From Parus major (lineage: Eukaryota; Chordata; Aves; Passeriformes; Paridae), in the NCBI RefSeq assembly GCF_001522545.3, contig NC_031774.1, forward strand, positions 20,688,370 through 20,752,369: a stretch of DNA of 64,000 bases. Direction: 5' to 3'. A program made the position numbers and the translations under genes. Below are positions 11,937 through 25,336 of this stretch, piece after piece (positions within the stretch are counted from its first letter, which is position 1; each line of letters starts with the position of its first letter). The notes under the pieces were generated by a model. The model was given only the letters and a program-made list of their open reading frames with translations, did not search any database and was not told the origin of the DNA.

Positions 11937-13220
11937 TTATTATGTGAATAACTGGGCAAAGGAAAATTATACTTATGAAAGAAATGCAAAGAGGGAGGAA
12001 GGAAAAGAAATGTCATTACAAAGTACAATTCTTTGAACATTTTCGTGCCAATTAAACAGTGTTTGAGGGTTTGGAGATACGATTTGCACACTTGGTTTTA
12101 TTCTGATGTCTAAATGATTTTTTCAGTCTGAGTCATTTAACTTCCAAAAATCAATGTGTCCTTCTGGATAAAGTCTTCAGGGTCATCAGACACGTAGATG
12201 TCTTTCTGTCTCAGACATCCTTCATCAGGGATTTGCATATACCCAGAAAGATCAAATTTCTAATTCCTAGAGTATTTGGGGATTTTTGGAGATGAAAGGC
12301 ACCATTCAAATCTTAGCTATTACCATTGCAGGAGGCAATCTTTACTATCACAGTAGGGGTAAGTGCTATAATTAGTGCCAGATAGCGTTTCTACTGTTTT
12401 TCATTTATATTACTGACAGTTCTGAAATGATCTTGTGGGGAAAAGCAGAAATTATTTGAGAACCTATTCCTGACTCTGATCCCTAATTAATTGAATGTAT
12501 TATCCCTTAGAGACATATACTCTTTTACCTGAAATATTGCAGTAGTTAATGTTAGCATGAATGACAGTATATTGCTCTTTATGTGCCATGGGACACTGAA
12601 TGTGATACTGTACAATTTTAAACTTTTACTTTCCTTTGAACTTCCAGGTTCAAGGTGCTACTCATCCACAACTGTTCTGATCTACTGAGCAAGGTGTGTT
12701 GATTGCTGTAGCAGTCATTATTACTGCAATAAAATTGAGAAGCTTGAAAATATTTAATGTCATTTGACAAACTCAGTTTACTTTTTCATCCTTTTTTTTT
12801 TTTTCAAAATAGTGGTGTATATGTCTTTTTTACTTGTATATTAAACTTGTCATTACTGTGTTTATTTAGCTGCACTCTATAATATACAATTTATTTTAAT
12901 ACCAGAAATTCTCACCATGCTGAAGGAAAGTTTCTCCTCTTCACTAAAGCACTGAAAAAACCTCAGTATGACAAAGACAACCATTAACAAAACTGCAATA
13001 AAATAAGTGTAACTGGCAGCTTAAGGCTTTATCATTCAGCAAATATATTATTTACTGTGAAAAACAGTAACAGGCTCTTATAGGCAATTATTTTTGATAA
13101 ATTGTAAGAATAAAATCCAGTGGACACCTTCCCATCTCTTGGCCCTATAGCACTAACAGCAATTAAACTATTTTGGCTGCAGCCTACCAGGTACTTAGGA
13201 TCTCTAAGAAACATCTGTTT
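11937..13220. other. unique non-coding sequence
   Basis: No recognised repeat or gene. There is a poly-T run near 12790-12804. Confidence 0.5.
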
Positions 13221-13221
13221 T

Positions 13222-13362
13222 CATGGAATCATAGAATGGCCTGAGACAGGAGGGAGCTTAAAGATCATTTAGCTCCAAACTCTCTGCCATGGACACAGGC
13301 ATCTTTCTGTAGACCAGGGTGCTCAGAGCCTCATCCAGCCTGGCACTGAACACTTCCATAAT
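13222..13362 (-). mobile_element. CR1 LINE 3' tail, minus strand
   Basis: On the plus strand it begins with CATGGAATCATAGAAT, the reverse complement of the CR1 terminal octamer. GGGAGCTTAAAGATCATTTAG and CTCATCCAGCCTGGCACTGAACACTTCC then follow in the order of an inverted CR1 3' UTR. It is truncated at its 5' side after about 140 bases, as is usual for CR1. Confidence 0.88.
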
Positions 13363-15244
13363 GCCATTTCTGAGCAGGAAGAAGCAATATTAGGCACAGC
13401 ATGCACTGTTCTGTATGATAGCATAGATCCAAGCCAAAGGAATATCTCAGATGACTCTTTCCTATGAAATATGTGACTGTTTCCTATTTAACTTCTGACA
13501 AATCATTCAAGCTGCTTAGATACTTTTCAAATTATTTCAAATTTATGAAAGTTGAAAATACAAATGTGTGTGTGGTTTGTTTCAGTGAAGTTTGAAAAAT
13601 TCGTACTTCAATATCTTTAACATACCAGATATTGTACAAACTTGATATTGATGGGTAAAAATATTGATAATATTTATAGAAGCTGGGGAAGTTCTGAAAG
13701 CCCATCCTAGTCCACTGACCTATTTAACAACTTGAAGGACTGTTGCTTTCCCATCATTATTTATCTAATCTAGCTTTCACTGTGACAGAGGATATAACTC
13801 CCCTATTTTCTCATGAGCTTTATTGTCCCTTGTAAAGAAACTTTTTAGTCAAGGCCTTAGACTATATATCCATACAGAACACCCAAGCTAACTATTGGCC
13901 ATTTCTCATTTAAAAACACTAATGGAAATTTACTCATATTTTTTTATACTTTTGACATAGATAAGACATCCTTGACCCTATGAACTTTTTGCACGCTTGC
14001 TTGTTTTTGCACTTCTGCAGATTCCCTAGAACAATTTGCTAACTTTTAACTTTGTATTCTATGGCTATGACTTATTATGCAAGTATCATACCCATTTTTC
14101 CAAATCATTTACTCCAAATGAGTCTGATGGTGTGCATGTATTGAAGACAGGGGTCCTATGGCACCATAGACTTTCATATAAAATGTCCCTGCCATGTTGT
14201 AGGATACATATATATGTGTAGCCCAAAATACATCTATAATGCATTGTAAAATAATTTTCAACAGGCTCTTTTATCTTAAGGTTTTTGATGCTCAGGATTT
14301 TCTCTCCAACTGAAGCCACATTTTTGGATGTCTTTCATATGCACACTATATTTATGTATGTCTCAGGAATTGTTAAACTTCAGTTCACTAAGCAGTGAAG
14401 GCAGCAAAATTGTAGCACATGCATTTCACAGACTGATTCTAAATTAAATTTTCCTTCCTATTCCTAGGCTTTTCAGGTGTCTTAATATACTTTGAGAGGG
14501 CTTGCAACTTCACAAAGTCATCAGTAGCACTGAATTTCATTAATAATGTTACCCTTTGGTTCAGGTTATTAATGAGGATGTTTAATAAGAACAGGCACAA
14601 GATCCTGCACTACCCCGTTATTACTAACATTAATATATTTAATACTTGGAAACCACTCTGCTTTTTTTTATGACATACTATATCTTCTCCATTAGACTGC
14701 TGTACTTCTGTTGTGCAGCAAGCAATTGAATTTGGTACTGCATATTTTGATTTGTGCTAACACCTCTATACACTAATCTTACTAATACACCTTACATTTA
14801 TTTATGTCATAAATCAACCTGCCCTTGCATCCTTACTTTTTTGCAAAATATACTCATATGTTGCTGCTTCTGTATCATGAGTGGAGATTCATTTTGGGTT
14901 GATTTTTCTGCTGGCTTAGCAAAATTTTAGTTTTTGCAAGGTACTGTAAACATCTTTCATGACATATCTATTATGACAAATGTTAAAAACATTTGCTATG
15001 AAGTGTACCTAATTTTTAATTCAATTTTATTACATACTGCATTCTCTGGAACTCTCTAGTAATTTAAAGTATCAGGTAAGCTCTGTAACATCCAGCCTAA
15101 CACCCACATGGACAGTCAAAGTTGCTTTCTTTTACATTTAATGATGCACCTTCAGTTTAAATCAGAGCTCAGTATAATTCTCAGAACAGTTAAATGAGCC
15201 TGATTTCCATCATTAGCATGGCAGTAAACTGAAGCTCAAAGTGA
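13363..15244. other. unique non-coding sequence
   Basis: About 1.9 kb with nothing recognised. Small overlapping open frames near 14036-14319 on both strands are not convincing genes. Confidence 0.5.
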
Positions 15245-15967
15245 TTGTGAACAGCCCTGCAGAGAAGTACTTGGGCGTGGTGGTTGATGAGAAACCAGCC
15301 ATGAGCCAGCACTGTGCCCTCACAGCCCAGAAAGCCAAACCAATCCAGCATCCAAAGCTTCCAGCATGCAAAGGAAGGGCAAAGGAGGGGATTCTCCCCC
15401 TCTACTCCGCTCTTGTGAATTCCCACCTGCCATGCTGCATCCAGCTCTGGTGTCCCCAGAGTAAGAAGGACATGAAAATGTTGGAACAAGTCCAGAGAAG
15501 GCTATGTGGTTGGTAGGAGGACTGGAACACCTCCCCTACAAAGACAGTCTGAGAAAGTTGGGGCTCTTCAACCTGGAGAAGAAAATATTGCAAGAGGACC
15601 TAATTGCAACCTTCCACTGTGTGAAGGGGCCCTAAAGAGAAATTGAGGAGGGACTCTTTATCAGGAACTGTAGCGATAGGAAAAGGAGTAATGAGTTCAC
15701 ATTGAAAGAGGGAAAAATTAAGTTAGATTTGGAAGAAATTCCTTACTGTGAGAGTAGAGTGGTGAGACACTGGAACTGTGTGGCTGCTGAGACCAGGTGA
15801 CCCAGGGAAGTTGTGGATGCCCCAACCCTGGCAGTGTTCAAAGCCAGGCTGGATAAGGCTTTGAGTGACGGGTCTAGCAGGAGGTGTTCCTGCCCATCGC
15901 AGGGCTGATTGGGACTGGATAAACTTTATGGACCATTCCAGCCCTTAACATTCTATGATTCTATGAT
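15245..15967 (+). mobile_element. CR1 LINE 3' fragment with ORF2 C-terminus and intact end
   Basis: A plus-strand CR1 copy. The open frame 15241-15516 carries the ORF2 C-terminal hallmark blocks: EKYLGVVVDEKPAMSQHCAL, then ILPLYSALV and then KKDMKMLEQVQRR. Active CR1 reads close to EKDLGVLVDEKLNMSQQCAL and so on. The frame breaks at about 15514. The 3' UTR continues with CTGAGAAAGTTGGGGCTCTT, GATGCCCCAACCCTGGCAG and GGCTGGATAAGGCTTTGAG, and ends in two exact ATTCTATG octamers at 15950-15965. It is 5'-truncated and non-functional. The 5' edge is uncertain by tens of bases. Confidence 0.92.
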
Positions 15968-18962
15968 ACTGGGTGATGTGCCAAGAATTGTGTAAGCCAG
16001 GAGTAAATCTGCTAAAATAACTGAGAAATCCTCCCAGATACACACTGTATCTTCAGATCTTAGCTGCTTAACCTATTAAAATGTTACTCTGGCTATCAAC
16101 ATTCATCCAACAAAACTTCTTGTCTGTATATGACACATTTAAGCAGGTTATATGAAAGCATTCTAATTAATCATTATGATTAAGTGGTTTTTAATTTTAC
16201 AGGTACTTGTTTTATGAAATTATTTCAACCACTTGCTCAGGGACAAAAAATTCTTTGTATTTACCTGTGGAGGCTGATTTTCCAGAAAGTACAGCAACAG
16301 ATGACCTCTGTGTAGCCATGTGATTGTACTATAGCATTGGTATGAGCAAAAAGGAAGTAACAAAGGCCAAAGGAATACATTTTCTTGTGCCATTGTTTGT
16401 AACTGATTTAAGCCACTGCTTGAAAGAAGTTTATTCTCTCTCTGTATTAATGCTGCTGAGCACTAGCTATGCATGTGGTGGTGTTTGCATGATGCAGCAA
16501 AGGTCACAGGATTGCTTCCTTTCTTGGGTTTCTGGACTATCAGCTCATCCAAAAAGGCTGAGAAACATGTAAAAAAAATGCTTTTGGGTAGCAGAGATGA
16601 TGGAAATATTTCCAAAAGTGGCTAGTAAGCCATGCCTATGTGCATGCTGTGCAATGACCTCTACTTCCATGCTAAGACCTCTGTCTGTCACAGGAGGCTC
16701 TGCCAGCTCACCCAGTGGGTGGCTCAGGATCAATGGTTGTCTCCTGTTGGGGGCTGGTCTGCAATTCCCTGCCATTTTAGTTATTGGCAACTGATTTCTG
16801 TCTTGCCAGAGCTAGAGTCCCATCAGCTATTCACTTGAAGGACTTCATGCTGCTAGCTATTTACTTGCAGAGTGCTGAGACATTTGGAGCTGACTGTGAG
16901 AATCTCTCTCTCCTTTAATGCTCTGAAGAGTCTGATTGTCACACATTGCAAATTCAGAATACTCAGGCACACTGAGAGACCGCCTTAGCATGAATACAGC
17001 ACAGGTTCACTTGTCCATGCAACAAAATGGAGTTAAACATTTTGTTGCAATTTTGTATGTGAAAAACGGTAATGATGACAAAGTAAAAATGTGTTTAAAT
17101 AATGCCTTAAAACACATACCAACTACATATGGGTAAAAAGCTATTAATAAAAATAAATTTACTTATTAATTTAATAAATCTATATTTCAAACTGTAAGGC
17201 ATTGCACCATTACAAGTTCAGTATGTTTAACTAAGGAACTGGATGAACATTTTTCTTAATGAGTGTAAAATACCTGAAATATCTCTGCTTATCAGAGATT
17301 TAAAAAGTAATAACCCTAGATTTCAAAAGTCTCTCAAAAAAATCAAATCTTTAAATTTAAAAAACCTTCAGCTCACAACAAAAAAACACATGGAAGCATT
17401 TTTTAGGCATCATATTGAGCATATATTCCCTTGCCTTTTTAAAGCATGTTAAAGTTAAAAGTGATCAGCTTAGCTTTTATCTACTGAATATTAATTAAGT
17501 AGTTCTAATCCATGTGGGAAATACAGAAATTAGTCTGACAACTGATCATATAACCAACATCAGATAACCATCTGATGGATACTTCATCGTCAAACAAGTA
17601 CAAAATCAGAATAGATTAAACAATTGTATTATAGAATAAGACACTGCACTTGTGGAAAAGAGGCCTAAGATTTTATGTTCCAGTAGGAGAGAGCTCCTCC
17701 CTTATTAGCCCTCTTCAATCAAATTTCTCATTGCAATTGTTTCCTCATCACAAAACCTGAAAATTACTAAGTTACCTTTTCTTCATAATTGTGAATCTTG
17801 ATCTTTGGAAATAAAAACAAGATACAATGTTCCAAAAAAAAAAAATCTGTCTGATTTCAAAACATCCTAGGACTTTTTCTAAAGCAACTTAAAACAGATA
17901 AAAAGATAACACTTTAAACATTGTTAGCGAGGCTCATCATTCCTCTATCTGCATAGGAACCACTAACATCAACAAAGTTTTTATTCTTTTCAGGATCAAG
18001 ACATTTCCTTCTCTGAGATTTTAAAATACTTTTGCGACATGACCACAGAGGGAAGTACTCTCCCAGTTTCTTTTCCTGGGGTTGTTTCATTGGTGTGTGC
18101 TGCAAGTTGTTTCATGGCTGACTGGGAATACTGAACACTAGCCTTCTGAGAGGGGCTTTAGGAACATCCCAAAAACTGAGTGGCAGATGGGAAAACAGTT
18201 TTTGGCAGCACTGGCTTTCTAATTACTGCAAGAAGGACCTAGCTCATGTCTCTGCCCCAAGCAGCTGTACTTTAATTTGCAATGGAAAAAATCCAATCAT
18301 ATCTGTTTTCCCCCCTCTCTTGACTTAATCCTGTCTTGTTTTATTTTTTAATGTGATCATGTTATTTATTTGGTTTAATATTTTAACTAAGTTTCCCTGG
18401 GTTTGTTGTTTTTTTTTTCAAGGAATGACTGCCAAAAATTACTCTGTGATGGGATTACTTAGAGATTAGCCACTGTCAAGAACTTTCCTTTAATATGATA
18501 GGATTATTTAGGGAACAAACTGTTGTCATGTTCCATCATCAAGAATTGGGATTCCAGGATCCAGCCAAACTGTTCAAGCTGTAAAGTTTCAAGTGTTCCA
18601 GGGAAGGCTCAAAGTGAGGGCAGCACTCAAGAAACTGATTTTTCAGAGTATTCAGTAAGTAAAAGTATCTACTGTCTAGGCAGAAAGCATCAAACTCCAA
18701 TTTATCATTTCAGATGTAAATTAATGTACATATAAAAGGAATCAGAAGGCTTAGATCTGTGGCAAGTAGACAAGCTGATGATTCCTTTCCCTGGTTATAG
18801 TAACCACCAGAGTTCCCATGATCTTAATTTGATTTCTTATAGACTTATCTTGCAGTCAGACAGCAGTTACACTCAGAGCATCCCCATGCATCCCAAAACA
18901 TCACTTACAAATAAAAATGGCTCTTGCCATCTTCATATTAACCATGTGTGCTACTAGCTTCT
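15968..18962. other. unique non-coding sequence
   Basis: About 3 kb with no recognised transposon. The part at 16600-16830 is slightly richer in G+C and open in several frames, but no protein family is apparent. An A run lies near 17834-17845. Confidence 0.5.
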
Positions 18963-19075
18963 TGTCCTGGTTCCAGTCAGGAGAGTCTTAATTTTTGCAG
19001 TAGCCAGGAGGGGGCATGGCAATGATTTGCCATTGCTGGTGCTGGGCTTCCCATGACAAATAAATAATATATATA
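18963..19075 (+). mobile_element. LTR fragment, 5' start of an avian ERVL-like LTR
   Basis: It starts with TGTCCTGGTTCCAGTCAGGA, followed by GAGTCTTAATTTTTGCAGTAG and CCAGGAGGGGGCATGGC. This resembles the beginning of common avian ERVL-type LTRs (TGTCCTGGTTTC..., AGAGTTAATTTT..., AGTAGC.GG...). The TG start is at 18963. Similarity fades after about 19030, so the right boundary is a guess. No internal proviral coding region follows, so this is a remnant. Confidence 0.6.
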
Positions 19076-22000
19076 TTTGTGCTTTTGGGTAAGAACCTCC
19101 AGAGTTACATCTAGGTACAGCAGCAGTTGCAGTTGATATTTGTAAAGGGCCAATCAGAACAATATGTTAAGCACTAGTTTTCTTAGTGTATTACATTGCA
19201 GAACAATTTATTGTACAGACTCAATTTTTTTATAACTTTTTATATCCACATGGATTCAAAACAGGCCAGATTTCAAGCACCCATCACCTGTGTAAACAAG
19301 CCCAGCAGACTTGTGATGTAAATGCTCACATTAATGTGAAGTTAAAACTCATTTTTCCCTAGAAGTTAAGAGTTTTAGAATTTTCTCTTAGATTTAACAT
19401 TGAGTTCTCAATTATTATTTCACAATATGTTATTAGCTCATAAGGAGGCATATGCCCTCACAAAATCTATTTTCTACTAAAAAAGTTGGCTGTAAAATAA
19501 AAAGAATGTGGAGAATAGATTTTCTGTGTGCCCTACAAAGCGGCATACAGTTTAACTTCTAATTAGATGAAATTTATATACGTTTTCTATTGCCTTTTCC
19601 AAAGAATCAACAGCACTTCTAAGACAGTAGAGAAAGCAGACAGAAGACTCCTGCTATCCATTGTGGCTTTAGTTCTACTGTCCCAAGCCTTTCACTAAAC
19701 TGATTTTTATTAAAATACAATATTTCATCAAAAGCAGTTTATATACACTGTTTCTTGACTTAGAAGGGCATGAGAACTCCCATTGTTTAAGACATTAATA
19801 TATCTAGGGCTTGAATAGCTGTGTTACTGCAATACCTGGTATTGCTCTGAAGCAAAATCTTAGATTTATAAAAGCACTGATTGCAAGGTAGAAAGTATTT
19901 CACATATTAATTCTCTAACAAGAAGTCTATATTAACTGAAAAAAAAACATTTTTAGGTCTTATATCTTTTTTTTTTTTTTTAATTTTACACTAGAGACAG
20001 AGACTTTATTTAAACTTATCATTAGTTTTGGACCACTATTGTCATTCGCTATTATTATCCTGTTTTACAAAATGGAAATTATTGTATAATAATTATATAA
20101 TAATGGAAAAATTAAAACCAAATCCAGAATACAACTAATATCTACAACAAAGCTGAAATTTGAAGTACTGAAATACAGACTCAAGCACAGACTAAAACCA
20201 GACCTAAGCATAGTCTAGAAACAGACAACATGTCCAAACAAATCTTGTTCCAAGTCACAGCTGATGGGCTAATTTCAATTCAGTACAAATAAGAGTTACT
20301 AATTTTCACCACCATTCCTAAATCCATATGTTTTTTTCTCTACATCAGCTAAATTGCTAATGGGAATGTCTAATAAGTAGGTTTATACTTTTTTCACTCA
20401 ATAAATGCTTTTACTAATAGGGTATATAATAAAAATCATAGGAAAACATTTTAAGTAACTGAAAGGTAAGACAATTCATATTCTCTCATGAACAGATTTT
20501 GCTGTAAAAGAACCCATTAGGAAATATTCTTTCTATATTAATTCTATTTCACAAATCATGTGGTTAATGTCTATAACATTGCATCAATTGTTATAACTGA
20601 AAGCTATGTATTTGCAAAGCACATTCTGACAAGAGTGTAAAAAAAATGTACTATTATTTATTGCACCATAGCACCCTTCCAGCTAGATGAAATTAGGACT
20701 AAAACTTTCTAAACTAAATATAAAACTAAAAACGTTTTATATATAAACAAAAGAGTTATACTTTGTTTTAAATCTTTGTTTGATGAACTTTCAAACAGTG
20801 TCAAAATACATCCCAAGGCAATGATTTGCCTCTGTGAGGAAGCAATTTTTCTGTTTCTTTCTCAAAACAGGAATTTTGCTTCATTTGAAAGTTCCCAACA
20901 GAAGTAAATGGGAGCAGGTGTGGGCTCATATTACTAGTTCTGTAAATATTTGGGATGCATGATGACTGTTTAGTCTCAAAGAGAGTGAAACAAATTTAAA
21001 TATTAAAAAAATGAACAATATGTTTTAGCTCTGGCATATATGGTCTTCTTATGGTCTAAATATAAATATTTACCTGATTCTAAGATTATTAAGTGATGGA
21101 ACAGTATTTTCCTGAAAGCATACACAACATACCGTTCCATTCTCATGACACTGACCAAAATATACAGCTTTTATCCATTCTGTCCAATCTCTTATGAGAT
21201 CACTCCATCAGTCACTCAGCATATGAATGTTGGATGCAGCACATAGTGCACCTAAGATGTTACAGCTGTATAACAGGTGAAAAGCACATTTACAGACACC
21301 ATTATCTCATGAGTCTGACTAAGAAAGCAGTCTTAGTCCTCCTAGAAAACTAAGATTAACCAGCCTTATACAGGATCAGATGCAACATGCCCCTAGGAAC
21401 ATACAACATAATAAATGGCAGCCTCTGAGGTACCTGAAATTCATATTTGATAAGCATTGATTTACACAGAACTGTGAACTACACAGATTTCCAGCTGGCA
21501 GCTACTGACTGTTGTGTCTCCCTCTGTGCCAGAGATACCTATCACAAAGCCTGATAAGACAGTAAGAAGACTAAGGAAAATAATGGTATTGAATCCACAA
21601 ATGATACCATGGACCACAGATAACTATACTAAAAATCTCAAAACACAGAAATAGTCTAAACCAAGTATTACCTACACTACAGTAACTGTGAATTTTCAGT
21701 GCAGTAATTGTTGTTCAAACTCAATGAGAAGAGTCTCTGACCTTTAAACCAGTATGATTTTATGAGTGTGATTGGACTTGCTTCAAGACCAACATGTGAT
21801 CACTCTCCAAAGTCACCAAGCCAAAGTGCAACTGAAACCATCACACAGCAAGATGTGTAACATATATATGAATTGCTACATGGAATTTCAAAATTGTGAA
21901 TCAGATAAAAACTTAAAAAAATAAGAAAACGGCCAAACAAAAAGGGGTTTTTGGTCAAAATTGTTAATCATATCCACGTCACTAAAAAGACATTTTCTGG

Positions 22001-25000
22001 TAAGAAATGCTCTTTCTTGCAGCCAGTGAACAAACTATTACAGCCACAATGCAACAAAAGATCCCAAATTAAGAAAGAACTGGCTCAAACCAGTTATGAA
22101 GTTTCACCTGTAGGAAGTATCATTTAAAACATTCATCCTTCCTCTGATCCCCACTGAGTGGCACACAGGCATATGCACACTCCAAGAGATCTGTGACAAT
22201 ATTGGTACATACAGAAGGCATTCTCAGAAGGTGAACACTAATGCAGAAGAGTGTGGCATCTTCAACTGAGATAAGTCTCAAAAAAAATGTTAAAATTCAG
22301 TAGCTGGAAAGAAAGGGGAAAATAAATAGCATTTGGAGATTTCTTTCTGGTGTTACTAACTAGAAGATAACTCATTGCTTTTCTGTAGTTGCAATTTTTT
22401 CATTAATTAAATCTTTCTTTATGACTGGCTACAGATAAACCAGACAGAATGTAGGTTTTGAAAATATCAATGAATCTATCCTTTGTTGTGCAAGTCAGTC
22501 CTGTTCTCTTCTAGGAATAATGAACATTGATAGGAAGAGATGGGCAATAAGGAATTTACATTTTTTAAAGTGTGTATTCAGGAAAAAGGAAAAGTTACGA
22601 GGAATAAGGATGTTTTCTTAACTCAAAGTAAAAATATGACATAAGATGCCCTCCATAAGGGATGATTGAAAAGGCATAAAAATATTTTTATTCAGTAATC
22701 ATTTCACAATGATTTTAAAGTTTTTATTGGCTTCTTAATAGACCATATTAAGTCTTAGATGGCCAAAGGTACTGAAATGGAGTCTTCCCTTAAACCCTCT
22801 TACATATTTAATGTACTTCAGAAGTTATATATATTATTAAAAGTTCAGAGCCTGGGAAGAAAAAATTATTTTTTTCTTTAGGCCCTTTTCCATCTTTCAT
22901 TGCCCTGATCCTTTTCCATTTTATATAAGATATTAATTTCTGATTAAATGCTTTGGGATCTATTTCTTGATTCAAATCTATGCTTTGTAATGTTGCTCTT
23001 GTTCGGAAACATTTGTGGCAAGGAAAGAGTAGCTGAGAGTAACTTTAAGTTGAATATAAGCCAATGATATAAAAATAAATTACACTGAAGTCAAATTATA
23101 ATAAATCTCTAGGAAATATAACAAGTACTTTTAAGTTGTTACCTCATAGAAGAGGAAAATATGTAAGACATTAGATGAGTATTTACAAGTATCTATCATT
23201 CTAAATAATTTCTATAGCATACAATATATGAAAGGTCAGAAGAAAAAGGAAATACAAGACTTTAAAATCAGCCTCACAGAAATATTATTTACAGTACCCG
23301 TAACTTCAGGAAAAAACTCAGCTAATGCTTCCTATATAATACTAAATCACTATTTATAAAGGTCTTCAGTGAATATTAGTAATAGATAAACAGGAATAGA
23401 ATAATCTCTTGAAAAATGAATCCTTTATGATTACCCAAGATTTTCAAATAACTTATAGCAACATCCTACTGGGAACTTTGATGAAGTTTCCCTTGAGGTT
23501 GATGTAACATGAGGTTGTTTAATGAATGTAAAACTTCTATTTTCTATCAAGTAAGAAAATCAATTCCTCCATATGTAAATTGCAGCACATCTGTGCTTCA
23601 GCTATTTATTGTATCACAACATGTATTAAAATTTAGAGTCAAATATGATAACAGAAGTAATTTCAAATGAAATTTATCAGAAGAAATATTACTTAGAATT
23701 ATTTTTTTTTTTGTTTTCCCAAGACACTGGTCTGTATTCTTCATAAAAATGCAGCCAAAGTAATTTTATGATCAGAGGAGTCGAGCCCCTGGCTGTTCAT
23801 TAAATGTTTTTGTTACTGACTGCATGTTATTTATCTACTAAAGCCTCACTGAGAAAGCAGATCACTGTATTTACCAGAATAAGGTAAATCCTCTGAATTT
23901 TACTATCAGCTATTGACTACACTATATTCATCAGCTCTATACTAGTTTTTCTAATTAGAACACTTTCAAGTAGTCCCACATAAAATGCTAAGCAGACTGT
24001 GCAATAGTTGTTCAAAGTTATACTCTGAAAATTAGCTCACATAATGAAGCAGCCTGTGCAATTTGAAATGCAAGAATTTCCATAGGTAAGATTTTTTGGG
24101 GAGATAATAAAAACTCTACCAGGATCTTTATTGTACCATCCTCTTGTTCTTTTCTTTGTCTCTGCTGAATTCCTAAATAATACTCACTCCTACAATATTC
24201 TTTTTAAGGTATAAATAAAAACCCTGTCCAAATTCAAAACAGATCTGTTTGGAATTAAACAATATTTGACTGTAGGAAAGAAAGGCTGGAAGCTCACTAT
24301 TAACAAGACTACAGTGCTTTAAGTCTTACCTGTGTCAGCATGAATGGTTCAATAGATGAAACCTTTCTTTTTTATTGTCTTTAAAAACAAAATGTAATCA
24401 ATATCAAGACTGATATTGACCATATTTGATGCCTGCCTGACACCTACTTCATGGGCATTTTCTGGTAGGAGTAACAATAGCAGGAAGAAGTTTTCCACTT
24501 CTATTTTTCTTTCTAACAGTCATTATTAAGCTGTTTCTTCCTATTTCTTGGTGCTGTATCAATGCAAATAGTAAATATTAAACCTGCTCTCTTTCCTTAG
24601 AGGAATGAATTGCTTAGCAATCAGAAGCCCTTTTCTACTTAGCTTTATAAGTATTTTGTAAACAAATCAAATTTAAGAGGAAAAACTGTAGAGGTTTTGG
24701 GCACTAGTTAGATAACAAAGACTGGCTGTCAAAGCCAATGCATGGCAATGTGTCATTCTGCAGTGTGAGCACTACTGAATGGCACTGCTAGGAAAGGGTA
24801 TGATTCATAGCACAGAATTAATACTTGTTGATATCATTCTACAGTTAGGTATTTGTTTGCAAAGTTTGATATTTATCCCTCAAACCCATCCAAATTCTCT
24901 GACCAAAACTTTGAGCTCTGCCTCTGTTTTCTCAGACATCTCTGCAGGACACTACACTTTTTACAAGGAAAACATGGAAGATTGCACAAGAATCAGGAAA

Positions 25001-25299
25001 AGCTAGAGCTATCACTTTTAGCATCTGATAATAAAATTCAGAGCAGAGAGCAATGTTTTCTAATTCTTTCATTGGTTGGAAAATCAGCGTGCTTATATTA
25101 TTCTTCCTCAGTGCTTTTCTAATCTGTTCCTAATAGCATCTCTCAAGGAAGACTCCATGATCTCCCCAGACCATTTATTGCACGTATTTCTGTCCACAGA
25201 GTTAGAAAAAGAAAATATTTTACCTTGAAAATACCAGCTACAGTTTAATGGCAAATTGTATTTTTCTCCTACAACCTGGCCTGACCACAATATCTCTAC
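19076..25299. other. unique non-coding sequence (about 6.2 kb)
   Basis: AT-rich DNA with no recognised transposon, gene or RNA. Contents worth listing are a poly-T run near 19965-19981, an AT-rich stretch near 20080-20105 and a T run near 23701-23712. This is the largest repeat-poor block in the first half of the window. Confidence 0.5.
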
Positions 25300-25336
25300 T
25301 CTCTTCTTCTTCTTCTTCTACTCTCTTCTTTTCTTT
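25300..25336 (+). repeat. (CTT)n pyrimidine tract
   Basis: CTCTTCTTCTTCTTCTTC-type units, interrupted by CTACTCT. A trinucleotide microsatellite with purine-only complement. Confidence 0.85.

Noticed and set aside
15241..15516. 91-codon plus-strand frame as a host gene
   Set aside because: The residues match the CR1 ORF2 C-terminus, so it is transposon sequence.
16597..16838. Overlapping frames in a slightly G+C-richer stretch as an exon
   Set aside because: Two plus-strand frames and one minus-strand frame are open at once, with no recognisable protein in any of them.
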